64,000 bases of DNA. It comes from Mactra quadrangularis. Taxonomy: Eukaryota; Mollusca; Bivalvia; Venerida; Mactridae. Position numbers and translations under genes: made by a program. Below are positions 37,450-49,132 of this stretch, piece by piece (within the stretch, counting starts at the first letter, position 1; every line of letters begins with the position of its first letter). The notes under the pieces were generated by a model. It had not been told where the DNA came from and searched no databases. It worked only from the letters and a program-made list of their open reading frames with translations. The stretch covers positions 6,978,001 to 7,042,000 of the forward strand of contig CM046294.1 of NCBI GenBank assembly GCA_025267735.1. The letters run 5' to 3'.

Positions 37450-37842
37450 TGTAACTGACCGCGTAGAGTGATCATTTAGTTTAAGTATTTCTTTTAATTA
37501 TTATCAAAGTTTTGTTAATGTGAGAACAGTGTTTTAAGATATTATTTGTTACAGTGAAAATATTTGATTAAAAAAATACTTATTTGTTTATGGACAGTAT
37601 TATTACATGTACATGTCGGCTATATCATCAGTTTAATTCTCAAACTAGTAGGTAAATACTTAGTGATTTAACTACTTATATGACATTTGAATTGACTGAA
37701 GATTGATTGTGGACTAGTAACTAGTTTAATTGGATAATTCTATTGTAATTAGTTGATTTATATGTTTTTCGAATAAGAATTAAATACTAGAGCTAATTAA
37801 GATAGAATATGGTATGTACATATTTATTTTTATTTGCTCTCG
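37450..37842 (+). repeat. Segmental duplication, copy A part 1 (pairs with 45281-45671)
   Basis: Shared blocks in order: TGTAACTG/C, GTAGAGTGATCATTTAGTTT, TATCAAAGTTTTG, GAACAGTGTTTTAA, GAAGATTGATTGT, TTTAATTGGAT, GTAATTAGTTGAT and TTTATTTGCTCT. Similarity is clear but diverged, and collinear with part 2. Confidence 0.6.
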
Positions 37843-39299
37843 TCAGAGTTTGTTTTTGCGGGCAAAAATGAGTTTTTTCCTTTCAAGTGGCAAAAACTTG
37901 TAAAAACGGCAATAACTGGAAATAACACCAACATGGTTTTGTTTTGTTAAATGTTGCGCTTGTATCTCACACTTGGTCACTGCAAATACCATAGTGATTG
38001 TTCTCTGTGTTGTGGTTCATTCTCAGCTTCTGAATATGAATACTATCTTAAATGATAAAATGAAAAAAGTGTCCATTATAAAGCTTGAGGATGAATAACG
38101 CTGTATCTAAGGCCCCTCTCACTGGGACTCAATGTATTGTTTAAGGATGTGTCGGTGATAGGCAACTTTATATTTAACACTTAAGTAATCTTAATAAATA
38201 AACTTTCTTTATAAATATTTCATTTTATTATATGTTTAATATTTTCATGTAAACCCTATCCCAGTTCATGCCTGTTCATAAGTTCATTTTACTTGTTCAC
38301 TTTTTGTTATGCTGTTAAGTTTACATCTTTTGAAATACTAGACATATATCAGTTTACAAAATTGTCAAACAAGTAGGCCATTATCTTGCTCTCTTTGGAA
38401 AGTTAAATTTTGTAAAGCAAAACTTGCATGTCACATTTGTCTGTCAAGTATTCTAGATTAAAAAAAAATCTGATAGAGAAGCAGCTGTCTGTAAACATTT
38501 AGCTTTTATTTGTTTTGTTTTATCCCTTGGCATCTTTACTTTTACGAACATGATTGATACTTGCTATATTAATCATCATATGAATTTTATTGTAATACTT
38601 TTTGATGTTTAGAAGTGCACAATGATTTGGCTTGTTCTAATGTGTTGAGGTTGATTTTATTAAAATTAGATTATAATAGTAAATATGTGTGTAAAGACCC
38701 TGTGTGTGCTAAAAATGTAGTGCTTCTATTTTACTAATTAGGAAGTTAAATTGTTAATTAACAATCCAAGTTAAATTAGTGGTATCATTTTGTCGACATA
38801 TTTATACAGGTTGTCTTAATCTGAGGTGGTCTTAATACCCAGGTATGATTGTATTACACTAATATGTTAAAATGTAAAAGCTTGCTTGTTTAAAATAAGC
38901 TTTACAGTTAAAACAGATAAGAGTTTCCTAATCTTCATCGTTTTCTTGGTGTTATGTAACTGTAGTGGGCGTGGTCATTTAACATTCTAAATAACTACTT
39001 TCTATGTTTAAATTAACTATTATATTCATTCGTTTGGTATGTAAGTTCTTCTACCAAAAATTGACAGAAACTACCTATACTAACATCCTAACTGAAGTAG
39101 ACAAGCCTTAAATATCATTTTTCTTAATATTTTCACATAATTTTATAGTTTGGCATCTCATATTTAGTCATTAAAGACATTAAAGTGGTGAAAAAAGTGG
39201 TGGTATGTTCAAGTTCAAGGTACAGAACAGGTCTACAGTAGCGTGTTCAGTTACCGCAAACGTTACAAAACGTTACATAACGATACATTCGGAACTCCT
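37843..39299. other. Non-coding stretch within duplicated block A
   Basis: No gene recognised. Near 39250 a run CGTTACAAAACGTTACATAACG resembles the ends of the foldback element at 46331-46554. Confidence 0.35.
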
Positions 39300-39499
39300 C
39301 GGCCATTCTCTGCGAATATCTAATCTAATACACAAATATGCGATCGTTAAGGCAATGAGTGATGTTTCAAAATTTACGGACTAAAAACGAAACATCACTC
39401 AATGCCTACACGATCATATATTTGTTTACTTCAACACCGGTAGTTTCAAAATAGCGTCCAAATACATGTATGTCCGAGATTATTCGCTGAGAATGGCCG
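39281..39499. mobile_element. Foldback MITE with GATACATTCGGAACT end
   Basis: CGGCCATTCTCTGCGAATA pairs with ATTCGCTGAGAATGGCCG at the right. GCAATGAGTGATGTTTC pairs with GAAACATCACTCAATGC around a central spacer. The left flank GATACATTCGGAACT also occurs at 62622, starting another palindrome. Confidence 0.55.
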
Positions 39500-39951
39500 C
39501 TACAGATGTCTATTGATGTCTACAGACCTATTTCTAATGTAATAAGTGTGCAAAAATCTTTTATAAGGTAACATTATGAAGTGAGGTCAACTTCTTTTTA
39601 AAGTAAAAAAGGTAATTTTCGGAACTGTGATTTTCAGTGATTTGTTTACAGTTTTGTTGTTTTTCAAACGTTGTGGGTTTTAGCCCCACAACCGCAACTC
39701 CCATCCATTTCATTATCAATTGTAATCCAAAAGGTAAGAACACGAGTTTCCCGTTTGAATGCATTTGAATCGTGAGTTGTTATACATGCGGACTGTGTAT
39801 ACTCTATACGTGTCTTATTTTATCTTAAATACGTGACGAGCTGAAGTATAGAGCAGGTGTGGTATTGATTTTTGCCGGGATATGTGTAGATGATAATTCG
39901 ATGCAAATGTAAGGTTGGGGTCAATTTGTACGCACTATACTAAGGCAGACT

Positions 39952-40240
39952 CGGCTTTAAGCACAATCTGTTCTGGTAAATCTACTGACAAAGGGGTTGT
40001 GGGCCGGATTTCTGTCTGGGGAGTAGTTTTGTGGAGTTAAATCATGAAGTAATTTTTACTGCCATTGGTCTCACATGTACCTCTGATTCTAAATCATGTA
40101 GGGCAATTTTAAGTCACTGAGGGAAGTATGTGCCTAGAAACTGTTTTACAGCTAATTCCAGAGATTAAGGCTTCCAGGAATAGTGAATAGGTTGAATGAC
40201 TACCCATACAATTGGCTGCTAGGCTTTAAACCCAACCAAA
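39952..40240 (+). repeat. SINE family A copy 2
   Basis: GGCTTTAAGCACAATCTG heads it, then GGGGTTGTGGGCCGGATTTC. Further on come ATCATGTAGGGCAATTTTAA and TTACAGCTAATTCCAGAGAT; it ends GGCTTTAAACCCAACCAAA. This is the same layout as 7398-7702 and 46552-46858. Confidence 0.6.
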
Positions 40241-40490
40241 TTAAATTACATTTAGTGTATTTTAAAATACTCTACAGCATTGCATTAAACTACCTCTTTT
40301 TATTTGTTTATAAACTATTCATTGAATTTGTTCATGTATCATGAACTAAGAAAATAAAGGTTTATTCTGCTCTCTTCTACATTGTGATCAATTTATAAAA
40401 TGTGAATGATTTTACATTTTGTTGAACTCCTGACTTAGGGTTTATTTTTGTACATACATGTATTTAAATAAAACAATAATTTAAACTGTA
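40241..40490 (+). repeat. Segmental duplication, copy A part 2 (pairs with 46859-47090)
   Basis: Continues the duplication past the SINE: TTTTAAAATACTCTACAG, AACTACCTCTTTTTATTTGT, AATAAAGGTTTATTCTG and GACTTAGGGTTTATTTTTGT. All have counterparts in the same order at 46870-47070. Confidence 0.6.
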
Positions 40491-40531
40491 GTTTATTCAG
40501 TTAAAGCCCCTATATCAAAAGTAACATTGTT

Positions 40532-40744
40532 TTCAGAGTTATGCAACTTTGTTTCATCCAAGTGATTGACATGAGAAATTTTGTATCAAATCTGTTCAGA
40601 GTTATGCAACTTGGTTACATCCAAGTGATCGAAACGAGAAATTTTGTATCAAATCTATTCAGAGTTATGCAACTTGGTTACATCCAAGCGATTGACAGGA
40701 GCAATTTTTTATCAAATCTATTCAGAGTTATGCAACTTGGTTAA
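40532..40744 (+). repeat. 63-bp tandem repeat, 3.4 copies, open in one frame
   Basis: Copies start TTCAGAGTTATGCAACTT at 40532, 40595, 40658 and 40721, so the period is exactly 63. Since 63 is a multiple of three, one frame stays open for three units, repeating RVMQLGYIQ and FVSNLF. There is no sign of a real gene around it. Confidence 0.85.
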
Positions 40745-40745
40745 A

Positions 40746-42170
40746 ATCCAAACATTTTAATGTTTGTATGAGCTGTTTCTGTTTGAATCATGATAGGTGA
40801 CTTGCATAGATAGAATGTTTTTTGATGTGGAACCATGCTGGCCACCTTTGGTCTAAATAATGCCAGATATGTACTACAGATTCTAAAGTTTGTGTGACAC
40901 GTTATTTGTATTTAACATTCCTTTACACTAAAGTGTAAAGAAACTTTGTAAAATTATATCTCTGTGATTTTATCATGAACATATTAATACATGTAATAAA
41001 ACATTGGTCAACAGAAATTACATGTACCTGGTAAGAATTAAATAGAAATTGACTTAAAATGCTACATGTTGGAAATTTTTGTGCTCAGTGACCGTATTAA
41101 CTTGATTAATCCAACTGAAATTGATATTTATTAGATTTTTCCATATTTAAATGCAAGTGTTTATTTTATATCCAATGTAAGGTAACTGTGAGAAGAACTT
41201 TACTACAGACTGTGTTAAATAATTAAAATCAGGGAGGTTAATGTCTGGGCCTCTGACAGTAGAATGAATTTTGACTGTACAAATAATTTTCGTCAAATCA
41301 TTAAAAATTAGATAAAGTTAGGGATTTGTTTTCGACTTAAATCTCTCTACAGGAAAGCAATGCCAAGTTATGTATGTGAGCCCTGTCTGTTATAATCATG
41401 TACATGTTATGTATGTAAAACCGATATCATGAAAATGAAATGAACAAACATTTCACGGAATTTAGAAGACAAAAATACATCATGAATATTGGATTTGAGT
41501 ATTTCCATTGCTGATGTACGAACTTAGTGGTCTGGTATGTATTGAGAGAAGTGAAGAATTTAACTTTGTTAGTGATGAATTGATCAGCCGAGATTCTAGT
41601 TTAGATTAATGTCCGTCTTGGTTACTATAGCTAATAGGAATGGTTGTAATTCGATGTTGTCTAGGAGACTTATAATGCTGTATATATAATATATTAGTTT
41701 AGGGTTGATATGTTAACGATGGTGTAATGATGGTGTAACGATACTTTAATACTTCTGTTATAGATTTATGTACATAATTGTATGATGGTGGCATTATTTT
41801 CTTGTTGTTTTTTCTGCCTACACAATTATCTGCTGCCTACAAAACCTTTTCTTATATATGTTTATGCATACTGTACATGATCAGGAGCATGTGCCCGACA
41901 GTTTAAGCCTGAAATAATGTTAATGTTAATGTTATGTAATGTTAAGATTATGAAGGCGTCAATTTTATTATTTTTTGCGGGTTTAAAGCTGTAGCAACAA
42001 ATTGTGTACCCAATAAGTCATGATGTTGGTGGTCACTACCTACTCAACGTTCCTGGACAAGTTAAATCACTGGATTTAGCTGTTAACTAGTATCAAAGCA
42101 CATACTTTTGTCAGTGACTGACAACACTTACTGTCCTACTTTATTTAGAATCAGTGGTAGGATGAAGAAT
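40746..42170. other. Non-coding stretch
   Basis: No gene recognised; AT-rich with a small GATGGTGTAA duplication near 41720. Confidence 0.35.
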
Positions 42171-42184
42171 GTCTGTAGAAAGTA

Positions 42185-42300
42185 TTTCATGACCAAGCTC
42201 CACTGAAGTATGCCCCACCCAGGAATTGATCTAATGACCCCTCAAATGGTAGACATGTGCGATACCGACTGAGCTAGGTGGGTTGGCTTGTTGCATCATT
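42185..42300 (-). repeat. tRNA-like SINE head
   Basis: The minus strand reads CCACCTAGCTCAGTCGGTAT (A box AGCTCAGTCGG) followed by ATTAGATCAATTCCTGGGTG (weak B box). A CATACTTCAGTGGAGCTTGG tail matches the hairpin at 32365-32495. Confidence 0.55.
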
Positions 42301-42734
42301 TCTTTCTGTCCATGAAATTAACTGAAGCCTGTTACATAATGTTCATACATTAACAATTAATTACTCGAGTTGTTTTTCTGTCTGTGAAATTAACTGTTAT
42401 GTATGAAAATAGCTGTCAATTTAGTGGGAAATGTTTTTCTTGGCAGTTGACTTTTTTCCTGGAACTTACTTTTTTGGTATGTATAATTGTTATTTGTACA
42501 TTTGTTGTATATTATATAATGTATAAGACAATGTTACTTGTTGGCGTGGATTCTAAGAATGTATTTATAGATGAATTCTTTGTTGTAAATTCTTAGAACT
42601 CTAAGACATCATGATGTATTGGGTGCTGTGATGAATCTTTCAACCGTATAGAACAATTAAAATTGTATCATTTGTTGTTTAATACTGTAAACTGTTGTGA
42701 ACATTTCTGGCAGAACTTTGTTTCTGTTATTTTT

Positions 42735-42985
42735 GATGTTGTTTGGTTTAACGCCTTAGCACTTAAACAACACATTGTATCGGTCATAATAATGGATTGA
42801 CCCAGTGCACCTAACCTTGCTTTCCTAGATCCTTGCCTATAACAGTACTCACCTACCCTTCCACGAGGCAGGAAACTTCTCCATATACCCAAGTAATAGG
42901 GGAAAATTGACACTTTTGTCAAATTTTCATGGAAGAGTATAATATCTCTAGGTGGGATTTAAACCCGTATCTTATGTTATAAAAG
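42735..42985 (-). repeat. SINE family B, inverted copy
   Basis: The minus strand carries GGTTTAAATCCCACC, then CATGAAAATTTGACAAA, AAGGGTAGGTGAGTACTG and GGAAAGCAAGGTTAGGTGC. These are the same blocks in the same order as 15395-15690. Confidence 0.6.
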
Positions 42986-42999
42986 AGGTTACATTTCTG

Positions 43000-43105
43000 G
43001 TCAAGGGTAGGTGAGTACATGTTATAGAACGAGTCCAGTAAAGCTAGATTAGGTGCCCTGGAGGCCGTAAAATAACCGAAAAATTGTGTTGGCATGGCCT
43101 TAAAC
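43000..43105 (+). repeat. SINE family B, 3' half
   Basis: AGGGTAGGTGAGTACATGTT, AGTAAAGCTAGATTAGGTGC and TTGGCATGGCCTTAAACCC match the 3' half of family B. It lies head-to-head with the inverted copy just upstream, so the pair can fold back. Confidence 0.55.
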
Positions 43106-43639
43106 CCAGTATACTGGTAAGTAAACTAAACTGCTAAATAAAATGAAAGTCCATTATATCTATTGTACGATTATATTGAACAGTCCAATTGCTTAATTTC
43201 ACGGTTATCGCACACTGTTTATATTATTTTCCGCGTTCTATATATAGGATTTGCAGTAAAAATTACAAAGTGTATGTTAATTTAGTGGCGATATCTCATC
43301 TGGCTGAATGGTCGTACGGTTAAAGTGCAATGACACTAAACATTTATTTTCGAAAGAAGTAAGACTCTGAAGCTAATTGTGTCATTTTTATTTTTTTCGT
43401 TCTTTGTTTTGTATTTTTTGTTTTACGTCGATTTTATTCAGTAATTTTGTACATAGAAATAAAGCACTTCAAAACAAACAATGTAAAGCTCACTCAATTT
43501 TACTGAATGTGTCGGTTGTGTTAATCTCATCATCACTTAAAGAGATGACACCAAATTTATAACAAAGGCTTCTACAAGTTTCCTGATGCACTTGGGACAA
43601 TCCGGCCATGATTTAAATAAGAAAAAAGAGATAAAAATA

Positions 43640-43725
43640 AGTTTCTATGGGGGATTCGAACCCACAATAAAAATATTTGTAGTCTGACCGTCTCCCAACT
43701 TGGCAACACAAACTACGATACGTAT
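43640..43725 (-). repeat. tRNA-like fragment with strong B box
   Basis: The minus strand has GTGGGTTCGAATCCCCCAT, a good T-arm and B box, and TTGCCAAGTTGGGAGACGG upstream. The 5' side lacks a complement to the CCCCCAT end, so no acceptor stem forms. It is probably a SINE head or pseudo-tRNA. Confidence 0.45.
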
Positions 43726-45280
43726 TGCAAATAAGATATAATTCATAACTGTTATGTTCTGACAATACGCTCTACGTGGACTACCGTAATTAACCGAGTA
43801 TTAAATATACCGTGTAATCTGACGTTGTAATTTATGCAATCGGACAGTTCAATATAATCGTACAATAGGACATTTATAAATAGATTTATGATAATTGTTT
43901 TGCAAGTGGGAGAATAATAAATATTGGGATTCCACTACTTTTAAACCGGTTTTATCTGGAGTTAAAATAAATACACTGATATATTTAAGACTACAATTTA
44001 CACTGTCAGAACAACTACAATTTATACGTCAGAACAACTGGAGTTATTTTTCATTTATCAATTATCTATTATATTAATGTAAAATTATGATAGGCGTTAT
44101 TTTATCTATCCGAAGAGTTTTATGCTGTATTTATAGTCCATTTTTTCTCAACATTCAAAGCTGGAATATTTTCACGGTGATTGAATGCATTGTTTTGTAC
44201 TGGCGGCCTAATTGTTATAAAATATATCTGGACTAAAACAATTATCATACGGCGTTAGCAGCTTTACTCGATCAAACACTTTCAGAAACTCATGGATGTT
44301 TCACGACAATAATTTTAACAAATGCATTCACTGTGAAATTATACATGTTTTGATAGTTGAGACAGAACTGAGATGGCATATATGTTACATTCTGACAAAT
44401 TGGCCTGGTGATAATATTATGTCACTTGTATTATCAGTTACTGCAATATACCTTATTCTTGGCATAAACATTTGAAGAGTGATAAAACCGCATGTAGAAC
44501 CTCTGTACCACGTCATGAGTTGTATAAATCACAGATTAGTAAATACAGTGCAAGTACATTGTTTTGTTCAATTTTATTCAACTGTCAGTGAGGCTTACAT
44601 TATATTAACATGGCTGATTTAAATACTAATTACTGTACTTATGTATTCACAATTGATTTGAATGGATACAAATGTACTTGTATTTATGCATCGCAACTGG
44701 TTAATGTATGCATCATTTACAGTTGAATAAAATTCAGTCAATCAAATTCGATCAATCAAATGGGATAGTTTATTTGTCATCTGCTGCCGGTGTCCCAGAG
44801 ACTGGGGTAGACAGCAGCTGGCTAGATCTTCTTACGTCTGTCCTCCATTACTAACCCTGTCAGTATACATTTAAAATTCATCAAAAATGCTGTCATGTAA
44901 ATCCTACAAAATTGACCTGATTGTCGGGACCATGTTATCTCTGCAATCTGGGATTAAACTGCTGCATTCTTAACCTGTTACAACTGATCATCAAATACAC
45001 TATTGGAATATCATGATTGCTTGTTGACCAACATTTTATTAGAGCAAAGTCACTTAAGATTATTAATGATTTGACTGTTCAGATAAACGAACAATAAATA
45101 TTGACGAAATTTAAATCGTCACCGATAAGGGTTGTTAATTTATGTGGGTGTAAATGTATTTATGTAGTACAGATGCAATTTGTCATATGTCAAGTTTATA
45201 TCAGGTATTAAACCTGCATATCAGTGTATAAAATTGCGCAATACATGTATACTCTACTTGTTTATTGTCTATAAAATCAA
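43726..45280. other. Non-coding stretch
   Basis: No gene recognised. A small inverted pair (GCTGCCGGTGTCCC and GGGGTAGACAGCAGC) lies near 44783-44818. Confidence 0.35.
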
Positions 45281-45671
45281 TGTAACTCCCAGTAGAGTGA
45301 TCATTTAGTTTCAGTATTTCTTTGCATTATTGTCAAAGTTTTGGTAATGTAAGAGCAGTGTTTTAAATATTATTTGATACTGTGAAAATATTTTAATGGG
45401 AATAGCTTCATGTGTTTTATGGATTGTGTTGTTATATTGAATGTGGGTTATATATCATCAGTTAACTATCTGTTTGTCTTTAAATTGATTGAGGATTGAT
45501 TGTTTACTAGTCCAGTTAAAAGTTAAAAGAGTTTAATTGGATTACTCTTTAGTAATTAGTTGATATATAGGTTTTGTGGATTTTAATCAATTACTTGAAC
45601 TAAGATAAAACCTGGTATGTTTTTCAAACTTAATAATTTGTCTGGTTTTTTTTGTATTTTATTTGCTCTGG
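45281..45671 (+). repeat. Segmental duplication, copy A' part 1
   Basis: Collinear counterpart of 37450-37842, same orientation. The interval between parts 1 and 2 is about 1.2 kb shorter here than in copy A. Confidence 0.6.
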
Positions 45672-46330
45672 TATATTGTTACACTTTCACAATTTCTAGT
45701 TTATTTTTTATTTACCGTAGACAGTCAGTTTTGGAATTATAATGGCATTTAAACTAGTATTCCTTTTGGAAGCTGGCAACTTGGAACATGCGTCCCTGTC
45801 ACGGTTTGTCATGAGATTCTGGAGAAAAATTGACAATTTCTGATAGATATTTACGATGACACTCGTTATACTATATTTTTAATGGATAAATTTTTTTATT
45901 AAGTGTAATTTTAATACAAAATATTTACATAATTTCATCAGAAATCTGTTGGGAGGGATACTAAGCTGTTTGAATTATAGATTGTCACAATATAATGTAC
46001 ATGTATTTATACCAAGCTCGTAGGAAGGATCTAAATATTGGGGCCGCAGATTGGATGAGTACCGGGGGGGGGATGTCTCCTCCCACAGTTTAATTTTTTT
46101 GTAAGGCTCTGAAACTCAATTTCCAGCACTTTCAGTACCCTTTGTTTAAGAATCTTTGAATGAGTCCTCCAGATTTTCAATGTGTTGTGAAAAATTAACT
46201 TGCAGTCCCATTGCCTCTGCTTGCCAGAATATTGGGCCCGCCACCCCAGCTCCTACTCCTCTGTATACAAAATCCTGTGATCTAACTGTAAATTTATCAC
46301 TTGGATAAACATTTAGTACTTAAGGGCAGG

Positions 46331-46554
46331 CCAGCAATGTGTTCAGTAACTTCTATCAGCTTATCTTACGAGTACGGGAGAATTCAACCTGATGACAACT
46401 CAACCCGTGCAATACTCAAATCAAAGTTGGGACTACTCAATCCGTAAGTAGGAGATTGAGTTGTCTCGGGTTGAGTTGTTTATTGGTTGACTTGTTCAGA
46501 CACTTCCGTTACGGAACGTTTTGGAACGTTCAAGGTAACTGAACATGCTGCTGG
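46331..46554. mobile_element. Foldback element between duplicated segments
   Basis: CCAGCAATGTGTTCAGTAAC at the left mirrors GTAACTGAACATGCTGCTGG at the right. Inside, CAACTCAACCCG pairs with CGGGTTGAGTTG. Its outer ends resemble the unpaired sequence near 39240 in copy A. Confidence 0.55.
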
Positions 46555-47090
46555 CTTTAAGCTCAATCAGTTAAGGTTAATCTACTGATAGAGGGATGTG
46601 GGTCATATTTCTGGTTGCAGGGAAAACTTTGTGGAGTTAAAACATGAAGTAGTTTCTACCACCATGCTTTCAGTGCTACATGTACATCTGATTCAAAATC
46701 ATGTTGGACAGTTGTGAGTCACTGAGGGAAGTATGTGCCTAGCAAGTCGTTTACAGCTTATTCCAGAGATTTAGACTTCCCAGGCATTGTTAGTACCAGT
46801 AGGTTGACTGACTGCCTAAACAATTGGCTGATCATTAGGCTTTAAACCCAATCACATAAAAATGCATTTAAGTGTACATGTATTTGAAAATACTCTGTAG
46901 TATTACACTGAACTACCTCTTTTTATTTGTTCATTGAATCAGCTCATGTATCACGAATTGAGATAATAAAGGTTTATTCTGGTCTGTTCTACATAGCATT
47001 GATTTACAAAATGTAAATGATATCACATTTTGTTAAGCTTTTGACTTAAGGTTTATTTTTCGTACATGCATGTTTTTAAACAAAAGAATA
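46552..47090 (+). repeat. Segmental duplication, copy A' part 2, with SINE family A copy 3
   Basis: 46552-46858 is a family A SINE (CTGGCTTTAAGCTCAATCAG to GGCTTTAAACCCAATCA). The rest matches 40241-40490, including AACTACCTCTTTTTATTTGT and AATAAAGGTTTATTCTGG. Sharing of the sequence beyond the SINE argues for duplication of the whole block. Confidence 0.6.
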
Positions 47091-47339
47091 GATTAAATAT
47101 AACTTTCATTCACTAGTTTAAATGTTTGATGTGGTTTACTATCGGAATATACATGTAGTTTATCTATTTTGTTATTTATCTTACCTGTTTCCTTTTGAAT
47201 ATTTAACAGTTGGTTACATAATTGTTGAATATAATTTAAAACAGATACCTGATACTGTATACTGAGTCAATTTTGTAAATTTGCAGTTTCAAGTGTGATG
47301 GGTAATAAGAAACAATTATGATATGATGTGCATAAGGTG

Positions 47340-48055
47340 TAAGATATTCTATATTACAATTCAAGAATGTTTAGAACTAATTGGTTAGTGAAATAACTTA
47401 TTACTACAGTCCCATAAACATAAAATAGCTGTGAGGGTATCGTACAGGCGCCGTGCGATCAAGCTCCGCAAGCTGTGGGTACATGTATTAGTTTCAAAAT
47501 CAAATTATGATCAAAATTGTGGTTGAGTTACAATGGATTAAACTTGCATATCTTCCAGCTACTGCTTAACGGTATGGATGTGTTGTTTTTGTGTCATGTG
47601 CGTATCGTCACCCTAATACACAAGGCTTTCCACAACCTACGGTTGTCTGCATGTACGGGTCCGCAACAAGTTACGATTTATGGGACCGAGGCATTATCAT
47701 GATTGTTTTCTGCTTTGAGCATCTATTCATTTTAAAGACTATTACTATGGATTACTGCAAAACTAATCTGCATTCATCTTAATTGACATTCAGTTTAAAC
47801 TTTTGCACTCAAACCAATGTAAAGCTCCATAGAACTGATGCCCATAACTTCCTCACATGATTAACATGTCATATTGTTTCATATCCGTCTAAAATTATTG
47901 AAATAGAAAATGTTTGTTAAGTGTATAAAGATATTTGATTTCTGCAAGTTGTTTTGCTGTAAAAGCCAATTCAGTTTAAAAGGATTGCAAATAAAGTCAT
48001 TTTTTGACAATGCATTATGTATCGGATTTCCTGCGGCGAAAATTAATACACTGTA
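47340..48055 (+). repeat. Counterpart of the window's first kilobase
   Basis: 47745-48055 matches 838-1175, ending GGATTTCCTGCGGCGAAAAT. 47345-47400 resembles 690-740 (AATTCAAGAAT(A/G)TTTAG). About 350 bases in the middle here have no clear partner. Confidence 0.5.
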
Positions 48056-48462
48056 AAATTTGATAACACTACACGTGTTTTATCAGTGTTTCACTTTGAC
48101 ACACTGACGTTTTCAAAGTAAACATTAATGTTTTGCACCCGTTTCGGTTTAAACGCATATGTTTTTGTAATGTTTCCAAATTGTGGAGCGTCTCGCTGGA
48201 AAACAGCGGTGTTTTCACGGGTCAGACAAGAATATATAGTCTAGTATACTTTTTACGTAATTGCATGAACTATAGTCAAATAACTAAAACTGTCCAGAAT
48301 ACGTTTGCAAATCCAGAAATCTTGCAAACTTACTTTTTTTTATTTTTCATCCGATTTATTTCAAATTTTCAATAAATGTAGATCTACACATGGGCATAAC
48401 ACCAGTTAACTTTCATCCAGATATCTGTACTAGAAATATGTTTAATTTTAAGTCAAAAGTCA

Positions 48463-48850
48463 AAATTCCCATGGGAATTGGCAAATTCCCATGGGAGAAT
48501 TGCTCTCCCATGGGATTTTTATGGGAGAAAAATGGGAATTTTCTCCCATTTACAAATATGGGAGAAAATTCCGATTTTTTTCAAACTCATCCAAACTAAC
48601 ATTTAGAGATAGAATTGGATAGATCTATATGTACATAGCATGATTCTAAAGAAAAAATGAATAGTTAGTCACTTTTAAGGCATTTAAACACCATTTAAGA
48701 ATTCTCCCATATTAGAAATGGGAGAATTCTCTCATGGAAGAATTCTCCCATATCTGTATATGGGATTTCTCCCATGGGAGAATTCTCCCATTTTATAAAT
48801 GGGATTTCTCCCATGGGAGAATTCTCCCATTCTGAAAATGGGATTTCCTA
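48463..48850. repeat. Array of ATGGGAGA / TCTCCCAT inverted repeats
   Basis: CCCATGGGA, TCTCCCATGGGAGAA, AATGGGAGAATTCTC and variants recur about 20 times, in two clusters (48463-48565 and 48702-48850). Each unit is itself palindromic and neighbours can pair in many registers. There are no unique spacers of constant length. It ends about 110 bp from the Polinton boundary. Confidence 0.8.
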
Positions 48851-48951
48851 ATATATTAGATTTAGCATATTTTATAAAGAATTTCTAAGGGAACTGTCAT
48901 TTAATGACTAGATATTGTCGTTTTTTACTATTTGACTGTATTTTATGAGTA

Positions 48952-48957
48952 AATTAC
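48952..48957. repeat. Polinton target-site duplication, left
   Basis: AATTAC immediately before the left TIR, identical to 62050-62055. Six bases is the usual Polinton duplication length. Confidence 0.9.
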
Positions 48958-49132
48958 AGTAGTCAGGGGCCGAAGGATAGAACACTTTTTTGAGTAAAAA
49001 AATGAGATCACCCGAGCGTAACCACAACGCGCCGCCATTTTGGTTTATCTAGCAGACGACAGATTAAATTGTCCGTCTTTTTTTTCAATAATCGATTTAA
49101 GCTATATAATTTTAAACCTCTCTAGCAGACGA
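48958..49132 (+). repeat. Polinton left terminal inverted repeat
   Basis: Begins AGTAGTCAGGGGCCGAAGG. Matches the inverse of 61874-62049 apart from A/G at position 8, an 8- versus 9-base T run, and C/T near the inner end. It contains a YY1-like GCCGCCATTTTGG (about 49031) and two AGCAGACG boxes (49051 and 49124). Confidence 0.93.

Noticed and set aside
40532..40744. CRISPR or protein-coding repeat gene
   Set aside because: Head-to-tail copies without spacers, and no flanking gene structure.
43640..43725. Functional tRNA gene on the minus strand
   Set aside because: The T arm is good but no acceptor stem can form, and box spacing is unlike a tRNA.
48463..48850. CRISPR-like array
   Set aside because: Repeats are short palindromes without constant-length unique spacers, in an animal genome.
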